Below, one piece after another: positions 54,864-64,000 of a stretch of 64,000 bases of DNA. Each line of letters begins with the position of its first letter. Position 1 is the stretch's first letter. The notes beneath the pieces are model-generated. The model did no database searches, had not been told where the DNA came from, and saw only the letters and a list, made by a program, of their open reading frames with translations. Made by a program: the position numbers and the translations under genes. This DNA is from Lucinisca nassula. Lineage: Eukaryota > Mollusca > Bivalvia > Lucinida > Lucinidae. Where the stretch lies: assembly GCA_963580285.1 (NCBI GenBank), contig OY757017.1, forward strand, positions 13,900,538 to 13,964,537, given 5' to 3'.

Positions 54864-55175
54864 ACATTACGAAAACACGCATAATTCAAATCCATTGGAA
54901 GACTTTACTACCACCCCCTCACCCACCCCAAATCCCCCCCCCCCCCAAAAAAAAAAAAAATCCAGATAATAATGATATTTTTCTTATTTCTGTTCAAAAC
55001 ATAGATTGTGGGGACTCTTTAGAACCCTCTCAATGTGGCGATGCTGTCAAACACCACAAACTATGTCCTTAAGCATAAATTCGAAAAATAATGCTTACCC
55101 CTGAAAACCCTAGTTTTCTATAAAACAAAGAGAGGTTCAAGGGGGTCAAAAACATATGGGCATGTTTTTGAGACG
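54864..55175. mobile_element. PalM, full length with C/A run
   Basis: ACATTACGAAAACACGC to GGGCATGTTTTTGAGACG. The C run and A run at ~54935-54960 are expansions of an arm. Absent from the mirrored left arm. Confidence 0.75.
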
Positions 55176-55911
55176 ATATGAAAACAGAACTAAGCATTAT
55201 TGTGAATGTCCTCTACTACTTAATTGTCTAAAATGAAGCACACACCTACAAATCCCTTGTTTGTGAGCATTTATGTGAATGGATTTTACTGGTAAACTGA
55301 GTGGGTGGGGTAATCCTGGGGCTAAATTGATGGTAAAAAAGTCATAACAAACCATAAATGTATATTAGAATAGTGTTAAATGTATTTTAGAATAGTGTCT
55401 TAGTTAAAATAAAACAATAGATATGTAAAAACTGTTTAAATTTTGAAACATCAGAATTTCTTTTATGTACCACCTATGAAACTAGACACAAAAACAATAA
55501 AATATCATTTTTTTCACCGGTTTTCAAGTCAAACCTAAAAAGTTGATCTATATTCTAACACAAATCTTCTTTCTACACCAGAAAAATAAATTAAAATAAG
55601 TTTGTAAGATGATTTGTGGTATTTATATTCAAATTTTACGAAAAACTGGAATTTACAGCTGTGGCGGCCATCTTGGAAGCCATCTTGGATTTCTCAGCTC
55701 GCCATCATTTATGCCAATTTATGCCGACAGTTTCAGATACTACGGATCCTGACGAACATTTTGGTATATGACTTGTCTTGTTATACGGGGGGGTATGGGT
55801 TCCCATTTTTTTGGTCGCGATTGTCACCCTACCATTAGTCACGTCGATGCAATGTCATGATGTTGTATCGACGTTAGTCCGACGTTGCTTACACGTCGTT
55901 TGTCCCCTTGG

Positions 55912-56290
55912 TATTTTAGAAAAAGACTGATGGGGCCTAAATGGTCGAAACTAACTAGTCTGGCCCAGAAAACATGTACACTCCATAATTTTCAGTTCTG
56001 TGGTGTATTCCTTGCTTCCAAAGGATAACCCTTTCTAGAACATATTTATCGTCACTACAGCCGTTGTCTGGGAATGTGTGGCGGCCTTAAAACGTCTCCC
56101 TGCCCAACAACATAGTTTAGTTTATATTTTCTTGTCCTTTGGGATCATTTTTTCCATTGTGGAATTTTGAAAATATTTGAGGGTCACTGATGAGGCCTAA
56201 ATGACCGAAACTAGCTAGTTTGGCCCAAAAAAACATGTACACTCAATATTTTCCAGTTTCTGTGGTGTATTCCTTGCCCTTTCTAGAACC
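55912..56290 (+). mobile_element. Two RP-D retroposons in tandem
   Basis: First: GACTGATGGGGCCTAAATGG to GGATAACCCTTTCTAGAACAT (55926-56043). Second: GTGTGGCGGCCTTAAAACGT (56079) through AATTTTGAAAATATTTGAGG, CCTTGCCCTTTCTAGAACCT (56272-56291). Confidence 0.8.
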
Positions 56291-56291
56291 T

Positions 56292-56612
56292 ATTTATGCC
56301 CAAGTCAAGAAATGGAGAAGGGTATGTCCCCATGTTTTGAAACTTCCTCCGGACGTCCAGCGCACTTTATAGTGCATGTGAGTGCATGCAATAGTACCGT
56401 ACTGTGTAATGCCTCTGCAATTCTCAAGAAGGGCCCAGCCTCGCCTCGAAATTCCAGATAGAAGTGTAAAACTAGAGATTTTTGTAAATCACCTGTTTCG
56501 CACATATGGATGGCTAGATTTGTTATTTAGTCAGTCAATAATTACGGAATATCACAAAATTAGTCAGATAGGTCAAATACGTACAAGCATTTCTGTGAGA
56601 TATTTCTAGTGC
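56292..56612. other. Nothing recognised
   Basis: Short frames on both strands overlap, with no family signature. Confidence 0.35.
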
Positions 56613-56790
56613 CAACACTGATTGTCGGTGCTCGTAAGAACCGCCTCATTGAGGCGGTTCTTACGAGTATCAACAATCTATGTTTACAGCATGAACTAGC
56701 AAAATCAAATTACGTTTAATCTGTAAACACCACTTTTTTCTATGTAAAGTTGGGTTTACACGGTTTTCATTACAGATACATGTTAACGTG
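56613..56790. mobile_element. PalM, core with right arm
   Basis: GTGCTCGTAAGAACCGCCTC / GAGGCGGTTCTTACGAG perfect core, TTTTTCTATGTAAAGTTGGG. Confidence 0.68.
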
Positions 56791-56917
56791 ACGATCCATT
56801 CGACCGCCCTTACTTGGAAGTTATGTGCGTGCGATCGAGTGTTTGTGTGCGTGCGTGCGATCGAGTGTCTTTTATGCGTTAGTGAGAGAGAGAGTTAGTA
56901 CTGAAAAATATTTGTCG

Positions 56918-57195
56918 CCATCGCGAAGATACGCCTTTATAAATTTGACCCCCTTGAACCCCACATTTATAATAGTAAAACATGGGTTTACAGGGGTAAA
57001 TCTTATTTCTTATTTCTGCTCAAAATATAGATCATGGGTACTCGTTAGAACCGTCTCATCGAGGCGGTTCTAACGCATACCCACAATCTATATTTTCAGC
57101 AGAATAAGAAAAATATCACAATTGTTCATCTTAAAATTTTCGTTTTGTTTCGGCGGTAAAATTTATAATGTATTTGTATAGGCGTCCTGTTATGG
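56918..57195. mobile_element. PalM, full length
   Basis: CCATCGCGAAGATACGCC to GGCGTCCTGTTATGG. Core GAACCGTCTCATCGAGGCGG. Confidence 0.82.
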
Positions 57196-57461
57196 AGAAT
57201 CAGTGTTGCCTATCATATTAAACCAATAAACCAAAACTAGACAGAGAAACCAAATACCAAACTATCAAATGTAATGGAATCTCAGACAAAATGATACAGT
57301 TTGTCATTTTATAACATAACTCAGTCTGATGTGACTTTAACGATTCTTCGTAACAGACATTAAGTTTCGGCTAATTCTGTCACAGACACAAAGTTTGCCG
57401 TTCCGGACCGAAACCCAATCGCAGCGTGGTCAGATAGAAAATTATCATGTTACCCATGCTC

Positions 57462-57750
57462 CCCGCCGATCGGGGCCTGGAGAAATAGGTTGGGCTGCAG
57501 GATGCTTCCGTGCAGAGCTGAAACCGACTGAGCTTGGGTACTGGTAAACAACTGAGGTCTAAGCCCAGGAAAGGTGATGCGAGTCGGACCGCTCCTTAAA
57601 CCATAGCGGTTTCTTTGGGCTTGGTATATGTCATTTCATCTCAATGTCGGGTAAAAGTCCCAGAAAATCGGAAGCAACGTCTACAAAATGACCTTAATAG
57701 TGTTGACGGGTCGTAAAACCTGAACTCGAACAAACAAACAAACCCAAACC
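57462..57750 (+). mobile_element. SINE-A, with empty site in the paralogous block
   Basis: CCCCGCCGATCGGGGCC to ACAAACAAACCC, bounded by CCCATG on both sides. The second block reads ATGTTATCAAACCCGAACCC without it. Confidence 0.88.
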
Positions 57751-57754
57751 CATG

Positions 57755-57965
57755 TAATAAACAACACTCCAAACTTCATACTGTATGGAGAAAAGTGGCG
57801 GTAACAGGGGAAAGTTTTATTGTTTCTATTTTGTATTTTTTTTTTTTTTCATTTTTGCTCAAATAAATAGGTTGTGGGTACTCGCTAGAACCGCCTCAAT
57901 CAGGCGAGAACCGCCTCAATTAGGCGGTTCTTAGGAGCACCAAACAGTCTATGTTTGGAATAGAA
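57755..57965. mobile_element. PalM, variant with doubled core
   Basis: GCTAGAACCGCCTCAATCAG then GCGAGAACCGCCTCAATTAG and GCGGTTCTTAGGAGC. Confidence 0.65.
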
Positions 57966-58195
57966 GTTTGTTTGTTTGTTTGTTTGTTTGATTTGAGGTT
58001 TACCGTCCCCGTCAACACTGTAAAGGTCATTTTAGAGACGATGCTTCCAAATTTGTGGGACACTTACCCGACATTGAGATGAAATGACATCTCAAGCCCT
58101 GCCGCCCAATGAAACCAATAGGGTTTATAAGCATGGACGGTCCGACTCGCATCGCATTGCATGGGCAGGGTTAGATCCTCTAAGTGGTTTACCCG
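57966..58195 (-). mobile_element. SINE-A, head truncated
   Basis: TTTG-repeat tail complement to AGATCCTCTAAGTGGTTTACC. Ends at the duplication boundary. Confidence 0.8.
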
Positions 58196-58236
58196 CAGCG
58201 TGATCAGATGGAAATTTATCATGTTATCAAACCCGA

Positions 58237-58525
58237 ACCCATGTAATGAACAACACTCCAAACTTCACACTGTATGGCGAACAGTGTCGATAACAGGGGT
58301 ATAAGTTTTATTGTTTCTGTTTTTTATTTTTTTATTTTTTTTTTTTTTTTCATTTTTGCTCAAATTCATAGGTTATGGGTACTCGCTAGAACCGCCTACA
58401 TTAGGCGGCTCTTAGGAGCACCAACAGTTAATGTTTGGACTAGAAGTATGAAAAATATCAAACATTTTCATTTGAAGAGAATCTAAAGACACCATTTTCA
58501 GCTTACGGATTTGTCATCGTAATGT
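58237..58525. mobile_element. PalM variant, second block
   Basis: ACTCGCTAGAACCGCCTACA / TAGGCGGCTCTTAGGAGC, and TTGTCATCGTAATG end. Confidence 0.68.
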
Positions 58526-58544
58526 GGTCACACACTGCAAAATA

Positions 58545-58753
58545 CAGTATAATTCCTATATTAAGACCACCTTTGGGACTGTTCAAAAGTGGTCTTTAAG
58601 ACCACTTTTGAACAGTCCCAAAGGTGGTCCCTGACCAAAGGACACTGTTGGCTGAAAACACAAAGAAAGAATAAGTGCAGCCTTCAAAATAAGCTTTTTA
58701 GTCTTAATTAATTAGTCTTAATTTTAGATGGTCTTAATAGCGGAATTTCACCG
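58545..58753. mobile_element. CAGT...ACTG MITE, copy 2
   Basis: TA|CAGTATAATTCCTATATTAA ... GCGGAATTTCACCG|TA. The right TIR carries substitutions. Confidence 0.87.
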
Positions 58754-58779
58754 TATATATAATGCATACCATGACTGGT

Positions 58780-59113
58780 ACTGTCTTGTTTGTTTGTTTG
58801 TTACCATTGGAGTTTAACGGCCCAGTCAACACCATTATAAACATTTTCGGGCCGGTCAGTTTACCTATTCACATTTTTCCTGGGCAGGCTAAAACATCTA
58901 CGTAAGCGGTTAACCAGTACAGTGCACATTCTTTCGCCAGAAACTGACAACTGCCCTTCTTGAATCAGCAGAATGGAGAGAATGATCGTAGAAAAGATTT
59001 CATGATCAATCTCCACGAAAGAATGTTGCCGACCCCGGCAGGTATCGAATCCGCCTTCTCCTGATCACCAGTCAAACGCGCATCCGACTGCCCTACATGT
59101 ACCGAGGCCGGCA
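58780..59113 (-). mobile_element. SINE-D, full length
   Basis: Flanked by CATGACTGGT (58770-58779, 59114-59123). The minus strand has CGGCCTCGGTACATGTAGGG (head), GCGGATTCGATACCTGCC (box B), GCGGTTAACCAGTACAG on + and the end GGGCCGTTAAACTCC. Confidence 0.9.
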
Positions 59114-59217
59114 CATGACTGGTGTCACAAGCAAACATGCTACAGTGAAACTTCGATATCTCGAACACGGATGATTCGTTCACCTCGGCTCATTGGAACT
59201 CGCAAATGCGTCCATAG

Positions 59218-59501
59218 TTTGTTTGTTTGATTTGAGGTTTAACGTCCCCGTAAACTGTAAAGGTCACTTAAGAGACGTTGCTTCAAATTTTTTGGGACTT
59301 TTACCCGACATTGAGATGAAATGACATCTCAAGTCCTGTCGCCCGATAAAACCAATAGGGTTTATTAGCCTCGCACCGCGGTTCCTGGACAGGCTTAGAT
59401 CCTCTAAGCGGTTTACCAGTACTCGTGTGCTGCAGGATTCAGCTCTGCGTGGAAGCATCATGCAGCCCATATATTTCTTCAAGCCCCTATGGGCGGGGGC
59501 C
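59218..59501 (-). mobile_element. SINE-A, full length
   Basis: Flanked by GCGTCCATAG (59208-59217, 59502-59511). Confidence 0.92.
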
Positions 59502-59751
59502 GCGTCCATAGGGAAGTCTTTCAATAGCTGCAGATATTCATACAGCTATTTGGGATATTTTGTCTGGTTTTACCTTGAAAAGGTATCAGGAGTGTACTCA
59601 TTAGAATCGCCTCGCCAGTTTATAAAAGGTTGAAAATATATCCTAAGGTCATCCCCATTATGCCTCATGACCTTGAAGTATGAGTAACCCTCAATACTTC
59701 TAACTACCATTATCTCAACAACCCCTCCCCCCCCTCCAGACTTGGACAAAT

Positions 59752-60060
59752 ATAGTGTGCTGCATGATGCTTTCACGCAGAGCTAAGCCGACCGCGTGCT
59801 GCATGATGCTTTCACGCAGAGCTAAGCCGACCGCACATGTGTACTGATAAACCGCTTAGAAGGTCAAAGCCTGCCCAGGCAAAGTGGTGCGAGTAAGACC
59901 GTCCTTGCATATAAACCAGATTGGTTTGTTTGGACAGTGGGGCTTGAGGTGTCATTTAGTCCAAGTGGCGGGTAAAATTCCCACAAAATTGGAAGCAAAG
60001 TCTCAAAAATTACCTAAATAATTTTTACGGGGACGTAAACTACAGTTCAAACAATCAAAC
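59752..60060 (+). mobile_element. SINE-A with a 38-bp internal tandem duplication
   Basis: The word GTGCTGCATGATGCTTTCAC...CTAAGCCGACCGC is present twice back to back (59757-59832). Confidence 0.82.
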
Positions 60061-60119
60061 AAATCTGAAGTTCCTTAAGGATACTGCCAAAAGCTACAGA
60101 TATCTATGTGTTCAGGTTA

Positions 60120-60215
60120 ATTTATGCAATTTATCTTGAAAAGATATGTTTTGTGTTCTCATTAGAATCGCCTCATTGAGGCGATTCTAATGAGAACACA
60201 CAGCATTTCTTTACT
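60120..60215. mobile_element. PalM variant core (CATTAGAATCG type)
   Basis: TGTTCTCATTAGAATCGCCTC facing GAGGCGATTCTAATGAGAACA is a perfect hairpin. A half copy lies at 59589-59620. Confidence 0.65.
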
Positions 60216-60321
60216 TTAAAAAAGTCAAAAATATATGCTAAGGTCATCCCAATTATGGCTCATGACCTTGACACATGTGTATTTCTCAATAGTTCGAACT
60301 ACGCCTAGCTCGAACAAAATT

Positions 60322-60631
60322 GTGGCCCCCACCCATCGGGGCTTGGAGAAATAGATTGGGCTGCACGATGCTTCCACGCAGAGCTAAGCCGACCGCATAT
60401 GAGTACCGGTAAACCGCTTGGAATGTCAAAGCCTGCCCAGGCAAAGTGGTGCGAGTCGGACCGTCCTTGCTTATAAATCCGATTGGTTTGTTTGGACGGT
60501 AGGGCTTGAGATGTCATTTCATCTTAGTGTCGGTTAAAAAAAAACCCAAAAGTGGAAGCAACGTCTCAAACATGACCTAAATAGTGATGGCGGGACGTAA
60601 AACCTTGCCGTGTGATTCAAACAAACAAATA
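60322..60631 (+). mobile_element. SINE-A, full length
   Basis: Flanked by GAACAAAATT (60312-60321, 60632-60641). Confidence 0.92.
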
Positions 60632-60681
60632 GAACAAAATTTCATTGCCATGGAGTTGTTCAAGTTATTAAAGTTTGGTTG

Positions 60682-60751
60682 TGAGTGAGTGTTTGAGTTT
60701 TACGGCTCACCAACAGATAAGGTCATACGGAGACGGGGCCGCGGTTTAAAT
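60682..60751 (-). mobile_element. SINE-B, head truncated
   Basis: GTGAGTGAGTGTTTGAGTTT, CACCAACAGATAAGG. It breaks where the LINE 3' tail begins. Confidence 0.72.
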
Positions 60752-61136
60752 TTTTATTTATTTATTCATTTATACATTCTTTTGAGAGGGTAACCCAATT
60801 AGCTCGAGTGCTATTCTACCTTGGGTCCCTCTTACAAATACAAATATGAAAAATAAAACATATCTACATATGTACAGGAAAACGGAATATATAAGAATTA
60901 TGGATACCAAAATTTAAAACACGCTCACTGTAAACATTCTCGGCAAGAGAAAAGTTAAAAATAGCATTAAAATATCAAAACATTAATATTAAAATGACGT
61001 AAGAGGGGTGAGCATACGGTGTTTGTATACATTGTATACATATAAAACTATAAAACTATATCACAGACACAGACTTTAAAAACAGATTGTGTAACGATTT
61101 CTAAAAGCTTGCAATGAGAACTTGAGAATATATATA

Positions 61137-62065
61137 CCCGGTCAAAAAAGTAACTATACCAAGTTCCGGGTATTTTTTAGTAGCTATCCGGTAGCCATTC
61201 AGCTATAGATGGCTGTAAACATATGAATCGGACGTTTAGCTGCAAAATGCATAAATTTGCATTTGCCCATACTATTCTGCTCAAGAGTTGTCTTCCAATA
61301 TGTGCCTAGAACGGTTTTGCAAGGAAGTTGACATTGCGCATGCGCAGATTATCATTTTATGTCTGAGATGAAAGATCATATCCATTGAACATCGAAACTC
61401 ACTTTACCTTTACAATATCTCATGATATTGCCCTACAATCAAGACTTTAATTTGTGAAATTCTCAGATTACCTCCCTTTCAATTAAAAATATAGCAGTTT
61501 TCAAACTGTTGTTATTTCTATAGCTGCCATCCAATTTTTGCAATTTATCTAAAAAGCGCTTTGTTGCCACCATTGCTGTTAACAATGATGGAAAATAATG
61601 TAGAAAATTCATGTAGCATGTAGCACTGCCAATTGCAATTTTCTATGGAGTTTCAATTGAAAACAGCATTTTACACACACCTTCAGAGAAGTGGAGGCTT
61701 ATACGTGACCTCTGTTTCTCTTAGCAAATGGAGCTTAAGTTCCAAATCTTTTTGTGGATAGACACACAGGGTATCTAATGAAAGGTTACATGTATCAACT
61801 TATAGAAATCTTGTGCTAAGTGTAATTTTTAATGGCGTTGAATCTTGGCGTTTGTAATGATTTATTCTGCGAAATTGTCACAGTGACCCCTTGGGTGTTT
61901 AAAACAATAGCCCAGGCTGGCGTATTTACATAAACACAAACATATTGGGCTTTTGCATGGAGAAATGAGTCCTTTAACCGAATCAAAACATTTTTTATGT
62001 ATTTTTCATTTGTAGTAACTGTGGTATCAGAAGCAATTTTATGTATAGGAACTTTTTTGACCCAG
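61137..62065. mobile_element. 929-bp non-autonomous DNA element in the LINE 3' UTR
   Basis: TIRs CCCGGTCAAAAAAGTAACTA and (mirror) CTGGGTCAAAAAAGTTCCTA, flanked by TATATA on both sides (61131-61136, 62066-62071), consistent with a TA target. No frame of note inside. Tc1/mariner affinity is inferred from the TA target only. Confidence 0.75.
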
Positions 62066-62382
62066 TATATATCTAGCGTATACCGCCTTACAAACGGATT
62101 TTGTGTTTTTCTTAAAAGAAGTTAACGACTCAGAATTTCTGATTTCTACAGGCAGAGAATTCCACCGTTTCTCAGGAAAATGATTGGTAAAACAATTTTG
62201 TGCGAGACAGGGGTACTAATAGTGTACCGTTTTCCACCGATCTTAGATTTAAGGTATGTGTCTCTGACACAGGCACTAATTCAGGTGTCATATCATTCAA
62301 TGGCTTATAAGTAAATACAGCTGTGTTATATTTAATTCTAGCGTTAACAGATAGCCAACAAAGCTACTGAAACATAGAGTAA

Positions 62383-62553
62383 TATGTTCTGTAAAAGGGT
62401 TATCCTTTGGAAGCAAGGAATACACCACAGAAGTGAAACATATGAGTGTACATGGTTTCTGGGCCAGACTAGCTAGTTTCAGCCAATTAGGCCTCATCAG
62501 TGACCCTCAGATATTTTCAAAATTCCACAATGGAATCAATGATCCCAAGACGG
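62383..62553 (-). mobile_element. RP-D retroposon, 5' truncated, in the LINE
   Basis: TTCTGTAAAAGGGTTATCCT to CAATGGAATCAATGATCCCA. It separates the LINE residues ADFDTPS and MFQ. Confidence 0.85.
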
Positions 62554-62673
62554 AGTATCAAAGTCAGCTTGAAGAATAATACGTGCCGCTCGTTTCTGCA
62601 ATTTCGATAGCCTTTTGATATTTGTAGCAGACGTTAACCCCCATGTTACAGAGCCGTAATCAAACAGAGGGAG

Positions 62674-62837
62674 TGAGTGAGTGAGTTTTAGTTTAACGTC
62701 CCACCAACAGCTAAGGTCATACGGAGACGGGACCTCGGTTTAAAGATTCATCCGAAAGTCTGGAGAAGCCCGGGATCGATCCTGCGATCCCTGGTTTACA
62801 AGGCGAGTAGCGTAACCACTGCACCACGGAGGCTTCT
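62674..62837 (-). mobile_element. SINE-B, full length, in the LINE
   Basis: Flanked by the perfect 14-bp duplication TCAAACAGAGGGAG (62660-62673, 62838-62851). It splits the LINE frame at ILPLF/DYGSVTW. Head GAAGCCTCCGTGGTGCAGTG, box B AGGATCGATCCCGG. Confidence 0.95.
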
Positions 62838-63740
62838 TCAAACAGAGGGAGGATATACCCTTGATAAAACAACTTCTGTACATGTGTGGGAAGGTAATTG
62901 GACAGCTGTTGTAATAGCGAAAGTTTTGAAGAGATAAGTTTATAGAGATGGTCTATATGCGTGGACCAGTTTAGGTTTTCGTCTATATAGAGCCCTAAGA
63001 GCTTTTGACTAGACACCTGATTAATAGTTAAGTCGTTCGCTTTTATTTCAAGAAATTAAGAACCTTCCAGCCGTTGCCTAGATCCTAGTGTCATACATGA
63101 GGGTTTTTGATAATTAATGTGCATTTTGTTACTATTACCCCATGACTTAGTATCGTTCAAATCAGACTGTAAATTATATTCAATTGTCATCATGTCTCTA
63201 TACTGTGGGTATGGAATGTGGCATCGTCGGCGTAAAGATCTGAATGGCAGTGTTTAAGAAAAATGGGCAGGTCATTTATAAATAGAAGAAATAATGTCGG
63301 GCCAAGAATCGACCCTTGTAGAACTCCCGATCGTACTAGCTTATAATCGGATAGTCCTTCATCATGAACTTTAGCTTGCTGTCGAAGGTTAAGGTACGAT
63401 TGAAACCAACGCACAACTTTTGGACTTATTTTATATGTTTGGAGTTTCTCGATTAGAATTTCGTGATAAACAACATCGAATGCTTTTCGGAAGTCGACAA
63501 AAATAGTTCCAGTAATGTCGCCTTTGTCGATACATGCCGTCCAGTGATCGATAAGTCTAACCAGAGCAGTTTAGTAGCTACGCTTGGGTCTAAACCCAGA
63601 CTGACATTCATGTATAAGTTTATATTTGTTCAGATAATTTATCAAATGATGATTAATATGCTTTTCAAATATTTTCGATATTGTCGATAAAACTGAAATA
63701 GGTCTATAATTTGAAGGTTCGGTTTTTGTTCCGCCTTTGA

Positions 63741-63772
<32 letters not shown>

Positions 63773-64000
63773 GCTAATTTCAACTTTGTTGGAAATTTAC
63801 CGGTCGCTATACTTTTATTAATAAGATGAGTAATTGATGGTGATAAAACATGTGCTGCCAGTTTAATTATTCTTGGACCTAACCCGTCGATACCAGTAGC
63901 TTTTGTGGAATCAACTTTACATGTATGAATGTAAGATATGACTTGATAAGAAGTAATGTAAGGTATATGGAATAAGGTATTATCTGATATTTTAGCATTC

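Larger units (their letters stand above)
49626..55907. repeat. Large inverted repeat (arms ~2.3-2.6 kb)
   Basis: The left arm 49626-51957 is mirrored by 53344-55907. Pairs include the outer GTGTATGCAACGTC / GACGTTGCTTACAC, TGTTGTATCGACGTTA on both arms, TTTAGCCCCAGGATTACCCC / its complement, AGATTTTGAAGCTCCCCATC / GATGGGGAGCTATAAAATCT, and AATATACC/GGTATTCC with CAGTTCACACTG. The left arm has an extra 355-bp tandem duplication (49920-50629). The arms carry different SINE and PalM insertions, so pairing predates them. The spacer holds most of the nuclease-like pseudogene, and each arm holds its 3' end. A frame reading MWYLYS.(F/L)TKNWNLQLWRPSW is shared by both arms (49535-49924 -, 55614-55838 +), function unknown. 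Confidence 0.82.
57421..58530 (+). repeat. Local tandem duplication of a PalM-containing block
   Basis: GCAGCGTGGTCAGATAGAAA...CCATGTAATAAACAACACTC (57421 on) recurs as GCAGCGTGATCAGATGGAAA...CCATGTAATGAACAACACTC (58195 on). A SINE-A sits in the first copy only. Confidence 0.8.
59145..60677. mobile_element. pogo/Tigger-like relic filled with SINE-A copies
   Basis: Left CAGTGAAACTTCGATATCTC with GAACACGG. Right GGAGTTGTTCAAGTTATTAA ending AGTTTG, the mirror-like half. CTCGAACAAAATTTCATTGC near the right end is typical of the group. An internal duplication (CTAAGGTCATCCC.ATTATG at ~59641 and ~60239) and three SINE-A insertions enlarge it. No transposase frame remains. Confidence 0.45.
60752..64000 (-). 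pseudogene. Non-LTR retrotransposon (LINE) reverse transcriptase relic
   Basis: Minus strand, running in from beyond 64000. The recognisable order is: KATGIDGLGPRIIKLA (~63880), NYRPISVLSTISKIFEKH, FVDFRKAFD (63477-63503), GVLQGSILGPTLFLLFINDL and YADD (63223-63234). Further on come LLGLYIDENLNWSTHI, DYGSVTWGLTSATNI, KLQKRAARIILQADFDTPS, VNARIKYNTAVFTYKPLN, and KRWNSLPVEIRNSESLTSFK (to ~62085). Then a 3' UTR runs down to an AATAAATAAATAA tail at 60755-60770. Breaks: a T-run insertion at ~63745-63772, TAA in place of a sense codon at ~63571, a frameshift just after YADD, stops at ~63057 and in the MFQ*LCWL stretch, plus nested insertions. It resembles the CR1/L2/Jockey group; the clade is not resolved. 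No endonuclease domain is in view. Confidence 0.9.

Noticed and set aside
62297..62497. Separate small gene near the LINE
   Set aside because: It reads across the junction of RP-D and the LINE, so it is an accidental frame.

Overview
This window looks like repeat-dense, non-coding DNA from an invertebrate animal, most probably a mollusc (bivalve). That assignment is an inference. It rests on the low GC content, the absence of any long open frame, several tRNA-headed SINE families, a CR1/L2/Jockey-like LINE, mariner, pogo-like and piggyBac-like elements, and tandem-repeat elements ending near GGGCCCTCTTGTTT. I found no intact host gene, rRNA, functional tRNA or CRISPR array. Almost everything recognisable is a mobile element, a relic of one, or a local duplication. 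Names such as PalM, SINE-A to SINE-D and RP-D are working labels used only here.

The three real protein-coding relics are these. (1) A mariner transposase pseudogene lies at 22445-23475 inside a 1341-bp element with TA target duplications. (2) A decayed gene lies at 51805-53165 (- strand) with FEN1/XPG (PIN-like) nuclease-type motifs, and a second copy of its 3' end is found at 53344-53475; both belong to a 6.3-kb inverted-repeat structure (49626-55907). (3) A LINE reverse transcriptase relic (60752-64000, - strand, continuing past the window edge) carries nested SINE insertions and a 929-bp DNA element.

Layout. 0-7 kb: PalM, piggyBac-like and SINE-D pieces, then a 3.3-kb foldback element with ~790-bp arms. 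7.5-11 kb: a 458-bp tandem array element and a ~280-bp satellite-like array. 12-21 kb: SINE-A/B/C copies and CRE-rich palindromic elements. 22-24.6 kb: mariner and a tandem duplication with reciprocal insertions. 24.8-26.4 kb: a tandem-array element. 27-33 kb: SINE-C copies, a candidate solo LTR, PalM and a pogo-like MITE. 33.7-34.2 and 42.3-43.2 kb: two elements filled with 21-bp palindromic repeats. 36.6-41.2 kb: three more tandem-array elements. 43-49 kb: piggyBac-like MITEs and SINEs. 49.6-55.9 kb: the large inverted repeat. 56-60.7 kb: duplicated PalM/SINE blocks and a pogo-like nest. 60.7-64 kb: the LINE.

Many element boundaries are supported by target-site duplications (TSDs), or by empty sites in duplicated neighbours, so the nesting order can often be read. 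The most notable structures are the PalM family, with a ~55-bp perfect hairpin core in roughly 28 full or partial copies; the several SINE families sharing one 3' domain that ends in GACGTTAAAC; the 21-bp array elements; and the two large foldback structures.
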